Of a DNA stretch of 40,568 bases, positions 7,769 to 15,562 are shown in pieces. The stretch spans positions 1-40,568 of the forward strand of contig JAFRSR010000425.1 of the NCBI GenBank assembly GCA_017427485.1. Direction: 5' to 3'. The notes under the pieces are model-generated. The model had not been told where the DNA came from, searched no databases, and saw nothing but the letters and a program-made list of their open reading frames with translations. The stretch comes from Kiritimatiellia bacterium (GTDB lineage Bacteria; Verrucomicrobiota; Kiritimatiellia; RFP12; UBA1067). Within the stretch, counting starts at the first letter, position 1; every line of letters starts with the position of its first letter. The translations under genes and the position numbers were made by a program.

Positions 7769-9052
7769 GTGAGCCCAGACCTTGAAGCACTTGCGCGCGA
7801 GCTGGACGAACTTGGCAAGACGCCGGCCCGACGCGAATCGGACGTGCCGCCCGACTTCGGCGGCACGGACTGGCGTCTTGTACGTCAAATCGGTCATGGG
7901 ACCATGGGTACGGTCTACGAGGCCGAACAGATTTCCCTCGCACGAAAAGTCGCGATCAAGGTCCTGCCGGTAGCGGTCTCGTCGAATCCCTCGCGCCGCG
8001 CCCGTTTCCTCCGCGAAGCCCAGACGCTCGCGATGCTCCACCACCCGAACATCGTCAAGGTCTACGCGGCGGGAACGGCGGGCGAACGGCTGTTCTACGC
8101 GATGGACCTGGTGCAGGGAACCGATCTCCGAAGCGTCAAGCCGGCGGGCGCGAACGACGTGGTCGTCCTGGGTCTCTCCGCCGCGCAAGCCCTCGCCTAC
8201 GCCCACCGCTGCGGCGTGATCCACCAGGACGTGAAGCCGGCCAACCTTCTGGTAGACGGAGAGGGCAACCTGCATCTCGCGGACTTCGGCATCGCCGCCC
8301 TGCTGCAAGGCGCGGATTACGTAGCCTCCAGCGGCGGCACCCACCGCTACATGGCGCCCGAGATGCAGAACGGACGCGGCATCGCCTCGCCCGCGAGCGA
8401 CCAGTACGCCCTCGGCGTAACCTTGACCGAACTCGCGCAAGCCGCGAAGGACAACCGCATTCCATCGGAACTCACGGCAATCTTCAACAAGATGACGGCT
8501 TCCGAGCCAGACGCCCGCTATCCCGACATGGAGGCCGTCGCCGCCGACCTGCAGCGCTTCCTCCGCCACGAACCCGTGCGGGCGCAGCCGCCCTCCCTCG
8601 TCCGACGGTTCTCCCTTTGGACGAGGCGCAACCCGGCGGCAGCGATCGGTGCGGCGGTCGCGGCCGTGTGCCTTGTCGGATTCATCCTGGCGCTTGCATT
8701 CGGCTTCGTCCAGTCACGGCGCGCGTTCGTGCAGACCCAGGCCGCGCTCGCGCAGACCCAAGCCGCGCTCGCGCAAACCGAAGCAGAGGCCGCACATGCG
8801 GCGCAGGCATTGGCAGAGGCGCTCACGGTCACCGACATCAACGAACCCGACAAGCGCGACGGCGAACTGCAACGAGCCCTCGCCGCCGCCGAAGAGCTGG
8901 CCGCGCGCTTCCCCGCAAACGCCGAAATCACGGCCGCGGTCGAACAACTCAAGAAGGTTCGCGAGAATCATGCCCGCTTCCTGAGGCGCCGTGGCGGCAT
9001 GGGCCGCCGCCCGTTCCGCCGCCCCCCGCCCAAACGCCCGGCGGACAACTAA
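7769..9052 (+). CDS. Transmembrane Ser/Thr protein kinase (Hanks type) with HQD catalytic loop
   Basis: This 427-aa kinase of the PknB-like family has a Gly-rich loop GHGTMG (42-47), VAIK Lys64, an alpha-C Glu (E83), catalytic loop IHQDVKPANLL (D154), DFG (172-174) and APE (196-198). The usual Arg before the catalytic Asp is Gln, so it is a non-RD kinase and may not need activation-loop phosphorylation. A transmembrane helix spans about 289-314, followed by an extracytoplasmic part with a repeated AALAQTQ coiled-coil stretch (320-345) and a Pro/Arg-rich C-terminus. There is no PASTA or other sensor domain. The start is GTG and there is no Shine-Dalgarno; the TATAAT at 7752 fits near-leaderless transcription. 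The gene converges with the AAG operon, 20 nt away. Substrates are unknown. Confidence 0.9.
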   Translation: MSPDLEALARELDELGKTPARRESDVPPDFGGTDWRLVRQIGHGTMGTVYEAEQISLARKVAIKVLPVAVSSNPSRRARFLREAQTLAMLHHPNIVKVYAAGTAGERLFYAMDLVQGTDLRSVKPAGANDVVVLGLSAAQALAYAHRCGVIHQDVKPANLLVDGEGNLHLADFGIAALLQGADYVASSGGTHRYMAPEMQNGRGIASPASDQYALGVTLTELAQAAKDNRIPSELTAIFNKMTASEPDARYPDMEAVAADLQRFLRHEPVRAQPPSLVRRFSLWTRRNPAAAIGAAVAAVCLVGFILALAFGFVQSRRAFVQTQAALAQTQAALAQTEAEAAHAAQALAEALTVTDINEPDKRDGELQRALAAAEELAARFPANAEITAAVEQLKKVRENHARFLRRRGGMGRRPFRRPPPKRPADN

Positions 9053-9072
9053 GGGCCACGGCTCACTGGTTG

Positions 9073-9582
9073 CTACAGTACGACAAAGCGCCACTTGCGG
9101 GACTGGTCGCGCTTCGACGCGTACCCGATGCCGACGCGCGTGGTCGCCTTGAAACGCGGCGCGGGGCCGTCCGTCCTCTCGATCCAAAGCCGCTCGGAAT
9201 CCACGAGATTCTCGCGGTTGAGGGCTCGCGTGATGCGCATCGCCTTCGTGACGCGTCCAGGGCCCGACGCGCCCTCCACGCCGCGAATGAGGACGGCTTC
9301 CGGATGGTCGGCAGGACCTGTCACCACGTTGAGCATATCGTGCATCCCGTAGCAGAGATAGACGTAGGCGTAGCCGCCAGGCGAATACATCACGTCCGTG
9401 CGCGGCGTCCGTCCCTTGTGCGCATGGCAGGCGGTGTCCTCCGCGCCGAAATACGCCTCCGTTTCGACAATCCGCGCCCGCAAGACCGAGCCATCGTCCA
9501 GCCGGCGACACAGCGTCATGCCGAGCAACGCCTTTGCCATCGTCACGGCGTCCGGCCGATAGTCCTGTTCCGTCAGTCTCAT
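9073..9582 (-). CDS. 3-methyladenine DNA glycosylase, AAG/MPG family
   Basis: This 169-aa monofunctional base-excision glycosylase removes alkylated purines and hypoxanthine from DNA. Hallmarks are ARIVETEAYFG (catalytic Glu), CHAHKGRTPR, SPGGYAYVYLCYGMH and a typical C-terminus ending WRFVVL. The frame stays open upstream, but the start is set at ATG 9582 (MRLTEQDY) because homology begins there and because it overlaps the stop of the cysteine-cluster gene by 4 nt (ATGA). It is the last gene of the flavodoxin/hydrolase/YkgJ operon. It is slightly shorter than the approximately 200 residues usual for the family, but the core motifs are intact. Confidence 0.9.
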   Translation of the reverse strand: MRLTEQDYRPDAVTMAKALLGMTLCRRLDDGSVLRARIVETEAYFGAEDTACHAHKGRTPRTDVMYSPGGYAYVYLCYGMHDMLNVVTGPADHPEAVLIRGVEGASGPGRVTKAMRITRALNRENLVDSERLWIERTDGPAPRFKATTRVGIGYASKRDQSRKWRFVVL

Positions 9583-9920
9583 TCCGCAAGCCCTGGGCAA
9601 ACTTTCTGGGAGTCGGCATTTGTCCATTCGTATGGAAACGTACGGCATTTGTCGGGCTTCACGGAATGGATCCGGCAGCGGTTGTCGTCCGTGAGCCAGA
9701 CGCACGCGCCGTCCGGGCGGCTCTTGAGCATCAGTCCGCGGCGATCCGGCGCAACTTCCGTCTCGCGGTCGATGAATGCCTGCTCCGCCATACCAAGGAA
9801 CGCGGCAATCCGTGCGATCTCCGCGTCTGATACGCGCACGATTCCGTCCTTGATGCGGCAGCACGCGCCGCATTGCCTGCAAGCGAACCCCGAAATCGAG
9901 ACTTTTGATGCCAGAGGCAT
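9579..9920 (-). CDS. YkgJ-type cysteine-cluster protein
   Basis: This 113-aa protein starts at ATG 9920 (MPLASKVSI), with GGAG 8 nt upstream and the previous stop only 2 nt away. It contains the CRQCGACCRIKDGIV cluster, CVW and DNRCRIHSVKPDKCRTFPYEW, the Cys pattern of the YkgJ (UPF0153) family thought to bind Zn or an Fe-S cluster. The biochemical role of the family is not established. It is coupled on both sides, to the lipoprotein hydrolase upstream and to AAG downstream. Confidence 0.88.
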   Translation of the reverse strand: MPLASKVSISGFACRQCGACCRIKDGIVRVSDAEIARIAAFLGMAEQAFIDRETEVAPDRRGLMLKSRPDGACVWLTDDNRCRIHSVKPDKCRTFPYEWTNADSQKVCPGLAE

Positions 9921-9922
9921 GA

Positions 9923-10798
9923 TCACTTCTCCAGGATGAAGCCGACGAGCGCGTGCGCGAGGGCGCGGCGGACACCCATCAGCGAATGGTCGGCTTGATA
10001 GCGCAGGCGGACATGCCGGGTCGGATCGTTGGGGAGCTGTCGCCACAAGGCGTCAAGCGGTTCGGACGGAACCACCGCGTCGTAGTCGCCCGTCGCGAGG
10101 AACACCTTTCGGCCGCCAACCGACTTCGCGGCGTTCGCGAAGCGCATCGCGCGGGCGTTCGCCAGAATGTCGTCCACCACCGCTTCGTTGGACTTCCGAT
10201 GAAGCACATGCAGCCCTTCGCCGACGAGGAATGCCGTCAGATCCTTTTTCGTCATCCGCTCGGCCATGTAGCCGATGTCGCATGGCGCGATCATCGCGAC
10301 GCCGCGGATACGGACATCCCGCGCGGCGGCGTTTATCACGCTGTTGCCGCCCATCGAATGCCCGACGAGGTAGACGGCCTGAGGGTCGATTCCGTATTTC
10401 GACGCCGTTTCCCGCGACATCGCCCACGCCGCCAGGTTCTCGGCGTCGCGTATGCAGCCCGAGACGGTGTAGTCGCCCTCGCTCCCCCATGCGCCACGAT
10501 GGTGCGGGATCACCACGACGATCCCCGCCCTGCACAAGTCGTGCGCCACGTCGTCCCAACGCGTAAACCCCGCGAATCCGTGGCAGATGATCGCGCACGG
10601 ACGCGGCCCTTTGAACTTCGGTGACGGCACAAGCACCTGCCCGTAGATCGCGCTTCCGTCGCTGTCCAGTGCCAACGCGTCGAGACGCGGCAACTCGCCG
10701 CGGTCGGCGTAGTCCAAATCGCGGAATGCTCCGCAATCGACGCACCCGCACAGACACAGCGCGACGGCAGCAAGCAGAATGTTTGCGGGAATCTTCAT
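9923..10798 (-). CDS. Alpha/beta hydrolase lipoprotein
   Basis: This 291-aa protein begins with a lipoprotein signal (MKIPANILLAAVALCLCGC; lipobox LCGC), so it should be membrane-anchored. The alpha/beta-hydrolase fold shows CHGFAGF (oxyanion-loop region), HHRGAWGSEGD, nucleophile elbow GHSMGG, and candidate acid and His near GDYDAVVPSE and YQADHSLMG. It resembles acyl-peptidase/esterase-like hydrolases; the substrate cannot be deduced. The ATG overlaps the stop of the flavodoxin gene by 4 nt (10795-10798). Confidence 0.87.
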   Translation of the reverse strand: MKIPANILLAAVALCLCGCVDCGAFRDLDYADRGELPRLDALALDSDGSAIYGQVLVPSPKFKGPRPCAIICHGFAGFTRWDDVAHDLCRAGIVVVIPHHRGAWGSEGDYTVSGCIRDAENLAAWAMSRETASKYGIDPQAVYLVGHSMGGNSVINAAARDVRIRGVAMIAPCDIGYMAERMTKKDLTAFLVGEGLHVLHRKSNEAVVDDILANARAMRFANAAKSVGGRKVFLATGDYDAVVPSEPLDALWRQLPNDPTRHVRLRYQADHSLMGVRRALAHALVGFILEK

Positions 10799-11391
10799 TT
10801 TGTCGTGATACGATCGGTGACGAAGGTTTCAAGGGCCTTGACGCTCGACTTGACGGACGAACCGGCAAACGCCTTGGGCGGAAGGATTTTCGCGTCATCG
10901 CCCACCACCCCCGCGAAGTCGCGTCCGAGGCTCTGCATCCCGCCGCCACCGTGCGTCTGGAAGAGGCACACGGTCTTGCCCTTCAGCGCGGCGCTGTTCT
11001 GCGTCAGCCACGTGCGCACGGGCGGCGCGATCGTACCCCACCAGTTCGGCGAACCGACGAACACGACGTCGTACTTGCCCAGGTCAAGGCCCTCGATCGG
11101 CTTGATCGGCCGGAGCGTCTTGGCGCGGCATTCAGGCTTCGCCTCGTCGCAGCATTTGTGGAAGTCGCTGTTGTACGGCTTCTCCGCCTTGATCTCGAAC
11201 GTCTCCGCACCCGCCTTCTTCGCGATCGTCTCCGCCGCGAAGCGCGTATTGCCGCCCCACGAGAAGTAGACGACCGCGACCTTGCCCTTCGTGACCTCCA
11301 CGGGCGCGGCGGGCGCCGCCGTCGTCTCCTGCGGCGAGCATCCCGCCATCAGTCCAAGCATGATCATGCCTCCTCTAATTAGTTTGTTCAT
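10795..11391 (-). CDS. Flavodoxin-family lipoprotein
   Basis: This 198-aa protein has a lipobox (LMAGC at residues 14-18) and then a flavodoxin fold: VAVVYFSWGGNTRFAAETI is the FMN phosphate-binding loop, followed by YDVVFVGSPNWWGTIAPPV and THGGGGMQSLGRD. It belongs to the Flavodoxin_4-like group. As an anchored lipoprotein it probably transfers electrons at the cell envelope; the partner is not visible. The start ATG 11391 has AAGG about 10 nt upstream. It is coupled to the downstream hydrolase by overlap and lies 17 nt after the surface-repeat gene. Confidence 0.88.
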   Translation of the reverse strand: MNKLIRGGMIMLGLMAGCSPQETTAAPAAPVEVTKGKVAVVYFSWGGNTRFAAETIAKKAGAETFEIKAEKPYNSDFHKCCDEAKPECRAKTLRPIKPIEGLDLGKYDVVFVGSPNWWGTIAPPVRTWLTQNSAALKGKTVCLFQTHGGGGMQSLGRDFAGVVGDDAKILPPKAFAGSSVKSSVKALETFVTDRITTK

Positions 11392-11408
11392 TTTTTTGTT
11401 TCCTTTCG

Positions 11409-11843
11409 TTACCAGTTAAGATAGAGAATTGGCCAAACGCTCTCGATATTGTGCCATGGGCCTCCAAGGTTGAGCAATCCGATTTGAGCGAAAATGCCCT
11501 TTGTGTCTGCGCTTCTTAAATTAAACAATCCAATCTGCATCCCACACGCCGATTCCTGTACTTCGTTCATAAACAATCCCACTTGAACACCTCTAAGATT
11601 TTTGGCGAGGTTACCCAATCCCGCTTGAAGTCCCACGCATTCGACCGACAATCCCAGAACGGGCGAAATCTGAATGCCGTACAGATTCTCATTGAACGTC
11701 CAGCATGAGATTTGCGGACCATATACGGTTTCGCGCACCGACACGACCGGGAAACCGTATATCGCCGGAAATTCCTTATCGTCCTTTGCGGCAGCCGCAA
11801 AGACCAAGAAACAAAACAACAGAAGGATCACTTTCTTCGCCAA
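11409..11843 (-). CDS. Exported surface-repeat protein (LA_2272-like repeats)
   Basis: This 144-aa protein has a signal peptide (MAKKVILLLFCFLVFAAAA). The rest is built of degenerate approximately 18-residue repeats of the form G(L/V/M)Q-x-G-L-x-N (LYGIQISPVLG, CVGLQAGLGNL, RGVQVGLFMN, CGMQIGLFNL, FAQIGLLNLGG). This is the pattern of the LA_2272-type surface repeat, which probably forms a beta-solenoid or amphipathic beta structure. The start codon is TTG at 11843, with AAGG 9 nt upstream. It is probably the first gene of the minus-strand cluster that continues into flavodoxin. Confidence 0.75.
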   Translation of the reverse strand: MAKKVILLLFCFLVFAAAAKDDKEFPAIYGFPVVSVRETVYGPQISCWTFNENLYGIQISPVLGLSVECVGLQAGLGNLAKNLRGVQVGLFMNEVQESACGMQIGLFNLRSADTKGIFAQIGLLNLGGPWHNIESVWPILYLNW

Positions 11844-11888
11844 GTAAAAGCCCTTTCAATCCGTCTGCAAGACAAAATAACCAAGTGT

Positions 11889-12998
11889 TCACCTCATCCT
11901 TCGTATCCACTCGCGGAAGAACGGACTTGAGAACCTCCACCCGGAAGAAGCCGAAAAGACAAGCCCGGTCTTCTCAAGCGAAGCCAGCGAACGTCTCACG
12001 GTAGCCGTGTTCGTCAGGCGCGCCTCGTCAAGAAACGCACCCGAGAGCGGATGTTCACCGCCCAGTACGGCAAGAGCCTTGAGCACGCGTAGCTGAATGT
12101 CTGTCAATGGCTTCACGAACATGGCATATACGCCGTTCTCGCGTTCGAACACAAAGGCAAGCCCCTTCTCGAAATGCTTGTCAACGAGCGTGTCGCCAGG
12201 CTCGGATGTCTGCCATATCGCATCGCACATCTCCTGCACATCACCCGACGTTCTGTCAACGAATTCAAGGACTCGATCGAAGAGCGACCTTGGCAGTCTG
12301 CGCCGTCCAGTGGCGAATCTAGCCTTGGCGAATGCGAAGAAGTCATCGTCTGGTATCGTGCCCACGTCAAAGACCGCAGCAGACTTGTAGAACGGACTCT
12401 TCGGCGACATGAAGATGTCCATCATGGCGTTTCTCGCGCTGCCGAGAAACACGAAGGATGTGTGCGACAAGAACTGAATCCTTCCACGCATGAGCGCCAG
12501 CATCTGTTCACCGTCCCTGACGTCGAGGATGTCCTGAAACTCGTCGAACACAACGCAGACCTTGCGTCCCTTGACATGGCTTTCTATGGCGTTCATGACT
12601 GCGTTGACAGACGACGGATCGGACGACGCCCTTGCATCGACGGAAATCGTCGGAAGTCCCGTCAGTGCGTCTATCGTCGCAACCGGCCTCAAATGGACAA
12701 GCGCGGCGAATATCTTGCGCATGAACGAATCGCTGGAGTCAAATCGCGCCAAGGCGTCGGCAATGCGGTTGCAGACGTCGGGCACGGACTTCACGCCCAT
12801 GAAGTCCGCGTACAGGATGGACCAGCCACGCATCGACGACACCGTCTCCTTCACAAGGGAGGTCTTGCCGATGCGACGATCCCCCTGAATCACAAGGTTC
12901 TGTCCGCTCTCGATATAGTTCGAAAGCGATTTCGCGAGCTCCGGTCTTGCGCAGAAATTCTCGCCCTCAACCGAGCAGCCGTATTTGAATGCGTTCAT
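11889..12998 (-). CDS. AAA ATPase with C-terminal winged helix
   Basis: This 369-aa ATPase resembles the archaeal-type/STAND-like single-protein ATPases (PF01637-like). It has Walker A GDRRIGKTS (39-47), Walker B VCVVFDEFQDIL, a sensor-like FVFLGSARNAMMD, and a C-terminal winged-helix segment (LRVLKALAVLGGEHPLSGAF, then RRSLASLEKTGLV). The start is ATG 12998 (MNAFKYGC); the longer open frame to 13106 only reads promoter and palindrome sequence. A near-consensus promoter lies 33 nt upstream and its -10 overlaps a perfect palindrome, which suggests autoregulation. The target is unknown; such ATPases are often found in accessory loci. Confidence 0.83.
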   Translation of the reverse strand: MNAFKYGCSVEGENFCARPELAKSLSNYIESGQNLVIQGDRRIGKTSLVKETVSSMRGWSILYADFMGVKSVPDVCNRIADALARFDSSDSFMRKIFAALVHLRPVATIDALTGLPTISVDARASSDPSSVNAVMNAIESHVKGRKVCVVFDEFQDILDVRDGEQMLALMRGRIQFLSHTSFVFLGSARNAMMDIFMSPKSPFYKSAAVFDVGTIPDDDFFAFAKARFATGRRRLPRSLFDRVLEFVDRTSGDVQEMCDAIWQTSEPGDTLVDKHFEKGLAFVFERENGVYAMFVKPLTDIQLRVLKALAVLGGEHPLSGAFLDEARLTNTATVRRSLASLEKTGLVFSASSGWRFSSPFFREWIRRMR

Positions 12999-13022
12999 GT
13001 CGTGTTCTTTTCTTTCTGAATT

Positions 13023-13063
13023 GGTACAGAATTGTACCATACTCTTTTGTACTGTGCAAGAGT
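13023..13063 (-). promoter_or_regulatory. Promoter of the AAA ATPase gene with overlapping palindromes
   Basis: On the minus strand, TTGCAC (13054-13059) and TACAAT (13031-13036) are separated by exactly 17 bp. The -10 is embedded in a perfect hairpin palindrome GGTACA-GAAT-TGTACC (13023-13038). A second inverted pair, ACTCTT (13041-13046) and AAGAGT (13058-13063), spans the spacer and -35. This arrangement is what an operator for a dimeric repressor looks like. Confidence 0.75.
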
Positions 13064-13083
13064 GTACATAATTAATCAGTAAT

Positions 13084-13127
13084 AGGGGCGCGGCCGGGGG
13101 CTTCACCCCCGGACGCGCCTCGCCCCT
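13084..13127. repeat. GC-rich intergenic palindrome, related to the 6100 element
   Basis: AGGGGCG (13084-13090) pairs with CGCCCCT (13121-13127), and inside it CCGGGGG (13094-13100) pairs with CCCCCGG (13106-13112) around a CTTCA loop. It shares GGGCGCGGCC and CCGGACGCGCC with the reverse complement of the 6100-6157 element. It lies between the ATPase promoter and the 3' end of the ogt gene. Confidence 0.7.
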
Positions 13128-13162
13128 CTCACTGACCGATTACCAAGAACCAAGCGACAAAA

Positions 13163-13705
13163 TCATCTTTTTCTCGTTTTTGTCGTTGTCCCTTCATGCT
13201 TCAAGAGGGCGATTTTGTTGTGGATCCCGCCGCCGTAGCCGGTGATCGCGCCGTTTACGCCCATCACGCGGTGGCACGGAATGATCAGGCAGATCGGATT
13301 CCAGCCGACGGCGCCCCCCACTGCGCGCGCGGACATCTTCACGATGCCGCGACGCCTGGCAAGCGTTGCGGCGATTGCGCCATAGGTGGTCGTCGCGCCG
13401 AACGGGATTTTCAGCACTTCCTCCACCACTTCCCGCCGGAACGGAGTGAGGCCGTCGATCCGGTACGGCGGCGTGAAGTCGGGCTCGTGTCCGGAAAAGT
13501 AGATGTCAAGCCAGCGGCACGTCTCGCGAAAGATTTGTCCACACGGCGCCGCGGAAGCATGCAGATTGCCTTTGTGTTTTTGTGCGTCCGGAGCCCCATC
13601 GAACCAGAGGTCGGTCAGAGCTTCGCCATCCGAGGACATCAGCATGTCGTCAAAGCCGTCGGGCGTCTTGTAACGGCACTGACGATTTATACGGCGGTTA
13701 GACAT
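13163..13705 (-). CDS. ogt: Methylated-DNA--protein-cysteine S-methyltransferase
   Basis: This 180-aa suicide alkyltransferase repairs O6-alkylguanine by moving the alkyl group to its own Cys. The signature IIPCHRVMG holds the acceptor Cys, preceded by IPFGATTTYGAIA and ARAVGGAVGWNP (the DNA-recognition helix with its Arg finger) and followed by GYGGGIHNKIALLKHEG. The N-terminal half is the variable ribonuclease-like domain. The gene stands alone, with the palindromic repeat 36 nt downstream. It is one of three alkylation-repair enzymes in the window. Confidence 0.93.
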   Translation of the reverse strand: MSNRRINRQCRYKTPDGFDDMLMSSDGEALTDLWFDGAPDAQKHKGNLHASAAPCGQIFRETCRWLDIYFSGHEPDFTPPYRIDGLTPFRREVVEEVLKIPFGATTTYGAIAATLARRRGIVKMSARAVGGAVGWNPICLIIPCHRVMGVNGAITGYGGGIHNKIALLKHEGTTTKTRKR

Positions 13706-13866
13706 TGTGGGGCGGCAGTTCTCAATTGCAGTTTCGACGATTTGGAACTGTTAAACGACACTTTCCAGTATAGGGCACATGAAGAATCACTCAAGACCTG
13801 ATGAAGACGCTCCTCGCCCGCCACACGTGAATAGGACAGAATGTCGATGACCTTTCGTGGTGTCAT
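13687..13866 (-). CDS. Small ORF coupled to the 78-aa gene upstream
   Basis: ATG 13866 (MTPRKVIDIL) overlaps the stop of the preceding gene as ATGA, the arrangement of translationally coupled pairs. The 59-aa product reads plausibly to about residue 40 (YSRVAGEERLHQVLSD); the last 15 residues overlap the ogt start in another frame and look random. It may be a truncated partner, for example of a toxin-antitoxin-like pair, or not a gene. Family not recognised. Confidence 0.3.
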   Translation of the reverse strand: MTPRKVIDILSYSRVAGEERLHQVLSDSSCALYWKVSFNSSKSSKLQLRTAAPQCLTAV

Positions 13867-14099
13867 TTCGACACTCTCCACGCAGACGTACGCTTGCGCG
13901 CAGAAACACGCTTGCGGGCAACTCTAGCCATCTTCAAGCAGAACGCACGCATTTCCGCATTGCTCTTAAACTCCTCCGCATGACATGCATTAGGATCGGG
14001 TTTGATGACTTTGACAGGTTGCACAAGCATACGCACAAAGGCATTTGCCGCCTTTGCGTCATCGCAGTGGAAGTTTGCCGTTATGCTTGATGTTGCCAT
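13863..14099 (-). CDS. Small uncharacterised protein, possible antitoxin-like
   Basis: This 78-aa protein has a strong Shine-Dalgarno (AGGTGA) immediately before ATG 14099 and a good promoter (TTGACG-18-TAAACT) at 14155-14184. The N-terminal half (MATSSITANFHCDDAKAANAFVRML) is acidic to neutral; the C-terminal third is rich in Arg and Lys (ARVARKRVSARKRTS). Size and coupling to the next small ORF are reminiscent of type II toxin-antitoxin pairs, but I do not recognise a family. Confidence 0.6.
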   Translation of the reverse strand: MATSSITANFHCDDAKAANAFVRMLVQPVKVIKPDPNACHAEEFKSNAEMRAFCLKMARVARKRVSARKRTSAWRVSK

Positions 14100-14154
14100 A
14101 TCTCACCTCTCTTTCCGTTCAAGGGCATAGCGACCCTCAAGAAAAGATAAGCGT

Positions 14155-14184
14155 AGTTTAGCAGAAAAACGCGGCGGACGTCAA
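14155..14184 (-). promoter_or_regulatory. Sigma70-type promoter of the 78-aa gene
   Basis: On the minus strand, TTGACG (14179-14184) and TAAACT (14155-14160) are separated by 18 bp. The 14185-14303 stretch upstream holds no convincing feature. Confidence 0.6.
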
Positions 14185-14303
14185 TCGGGCACGGCCGGTT
14201 ATTGCCCTTTTGTGGCCTTTACAAGCAATATACCAAATCTTTTGGCAAGGCCCTGGCTTGGTGGCCACCTATCCAACCTTTGGCGCACCACCTACAATCT
14301 CTA

Positions 14304-15524
14304 CTAAGGCATGATGCGCAGGATCCAATCGGAAATGTCCTTGATGACTTCCTCTGAGAAGGTTTCCTCTATCTCTCCATATTCGGTCGCCATGCCTGTT
14401 TGACAATGCTGGAAGAGATGGTTCAGATTAGGATATGTCTTTACGGTGCTCAACTTGTTTGCCTGTAAAGCGCGGCGAAGCGCAGGGACGTTCAGCTTGG
14501 AAACGACTTGCCTATCTTTCTCACCATTCAGCGCCAGCACCGGACACGTAACACTTCTGATAGCAGGCTGCGGATCGTAGTCCATGAAAAATCTAAACCA
14601 GGCGTTTCCCTTAACGGTGGGAGCGTTGCGAACTTGTTCAAGCGTCAAACCTTTAGCAACATCTCCCAGCAGCGCGCGGTTCTGCTCAAGCAACAGAACA
14701 TCCCCCTTGACCGCTGGCCCCGCAAGACTTACAATGAAGTCAACCGTTCCGCGAGCGCCGAGCATATAGGCTATGGAACCACCTTCGCTGTGGCCTATGA
14801 TGCCGACCTTGGAGAACTTACCAAGCCCGCGGAGGTAGGCAATCCCAGCCGCTGCATCCTCGGCGAAATCTTGCGTTGTGGCAGACTTCAGAGAACCACC
14901 CTTGGACTTTGCGGTGCCACGATCGTCATAACGCAATGTGGCGATTCCTTTTCTGGCCAGGTAGTCTGCAATGACGGCGAATGGCTTGTGCCCGAACAAC
15001 TCTTCGTCGCGATTCTGCTGTCCGCTTCCGGTTACCATCAAGGCGACGCTCTTTGCGTTAGCCGGAATAGAAAGCGTTCCCGCAAGAGTCGCGCCATCGG
15101 AAACGTTGGTAAAGACAACCTCGGCAGTCTCATACGGAAACGGCGGACGCGGTGCTTGCGGACGATTGACTTTCGATGGCCCTCGCTTTAACTCAAGGGG
15201 CAGTTTCATTCCGTTCTGCGTAAAGGTACCACTGAGCGTTTCGCCTTTCATTCGCCCAACAAACTTGGCGCCTATGGAAGATACGCTGACCTCTACCGTG
15301 TCTGACGTTGGTGTCTTAAATTTTGCCGGAATCCCCTTCGCGCTTTGATCTGGACTGACAAGAACGCACGAACCATCAGCGAATATGTTGATCACTATCC
15401 GCAATTTTGCAATACCCAGATTAAGCCGTCCATTCCACGAACCGACAAAATCTTGCGAGGCTCTTGCGCCGAGGCAGATCGCCGCCGCAATGGCGAGTAT
15501 CAGCCTCCTGATTGATGCTTTCAT
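14304..15524 (-). CDS. Exported alpha/beta hydrolase (dipeptidyl-peptidase/esterase-like)
   Basis: This 406-aa protein has a signal peptide (MKASIRRLILAIAAAICLGARA), an N-terminal approximately 110-residue beta domain (DFVGSWNGRLN, SGTFTQNG) of the kind found before this hydrolase type, and an alpha/beta-hydrolase domain. Motifs are MVTGSGQQNRDEELFGHKPF, RYDDRGTAKSKG, nucleophile elbow GHSEGG, acid near ALNGEKDRQV and His in NLNHLFQH. ATG 15524 is preferred over an in-frame GTG at 15536 because AAGG lies 5 nt before the ATG. It lies 38 nt after pta on the same strand. Substrate unknown. Confidence 0.86.
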   Translation of the reverse strand: MKASIRRLILAIAAAICLGARASQDFVGSWNGRLNLGIAKLRIVINIFADGSCVLVSPDQSAKGIPAKFKTPTSDTVEVSVSSIGAKFVGRMKGETLSGTFTQNGMKLPLELKRGPSKVNRPQAPRPPFPYETAEVVFTNVSDGATLAGTLSIPANAKSVALMVTGSGQQNRDEELFGHKPFAVIADYLARKGIATLRYDDRGTAKSKGGSLKSATTQDFAEDAAAGIAYLRGLGKFSKVGIIGHSEGGSIAYMLGARGTVDFIVSLAGPAVKGDVLLLEQNRALLGDVAKGLTLEQVRNAPTVKGNAWFRFFMDYDPQPAIRSVTCPVLALNGEKDRQVVSKLNVPALRRALQANKLSTVKTYPNLNHLFQHCQTGMATEYGEIEETFSEEVIKDISDWILRIMP

Positions 15525-15562
15525 GCTTGCCTTCACCGTCGTACGTTTCCGTTACATCAGGA

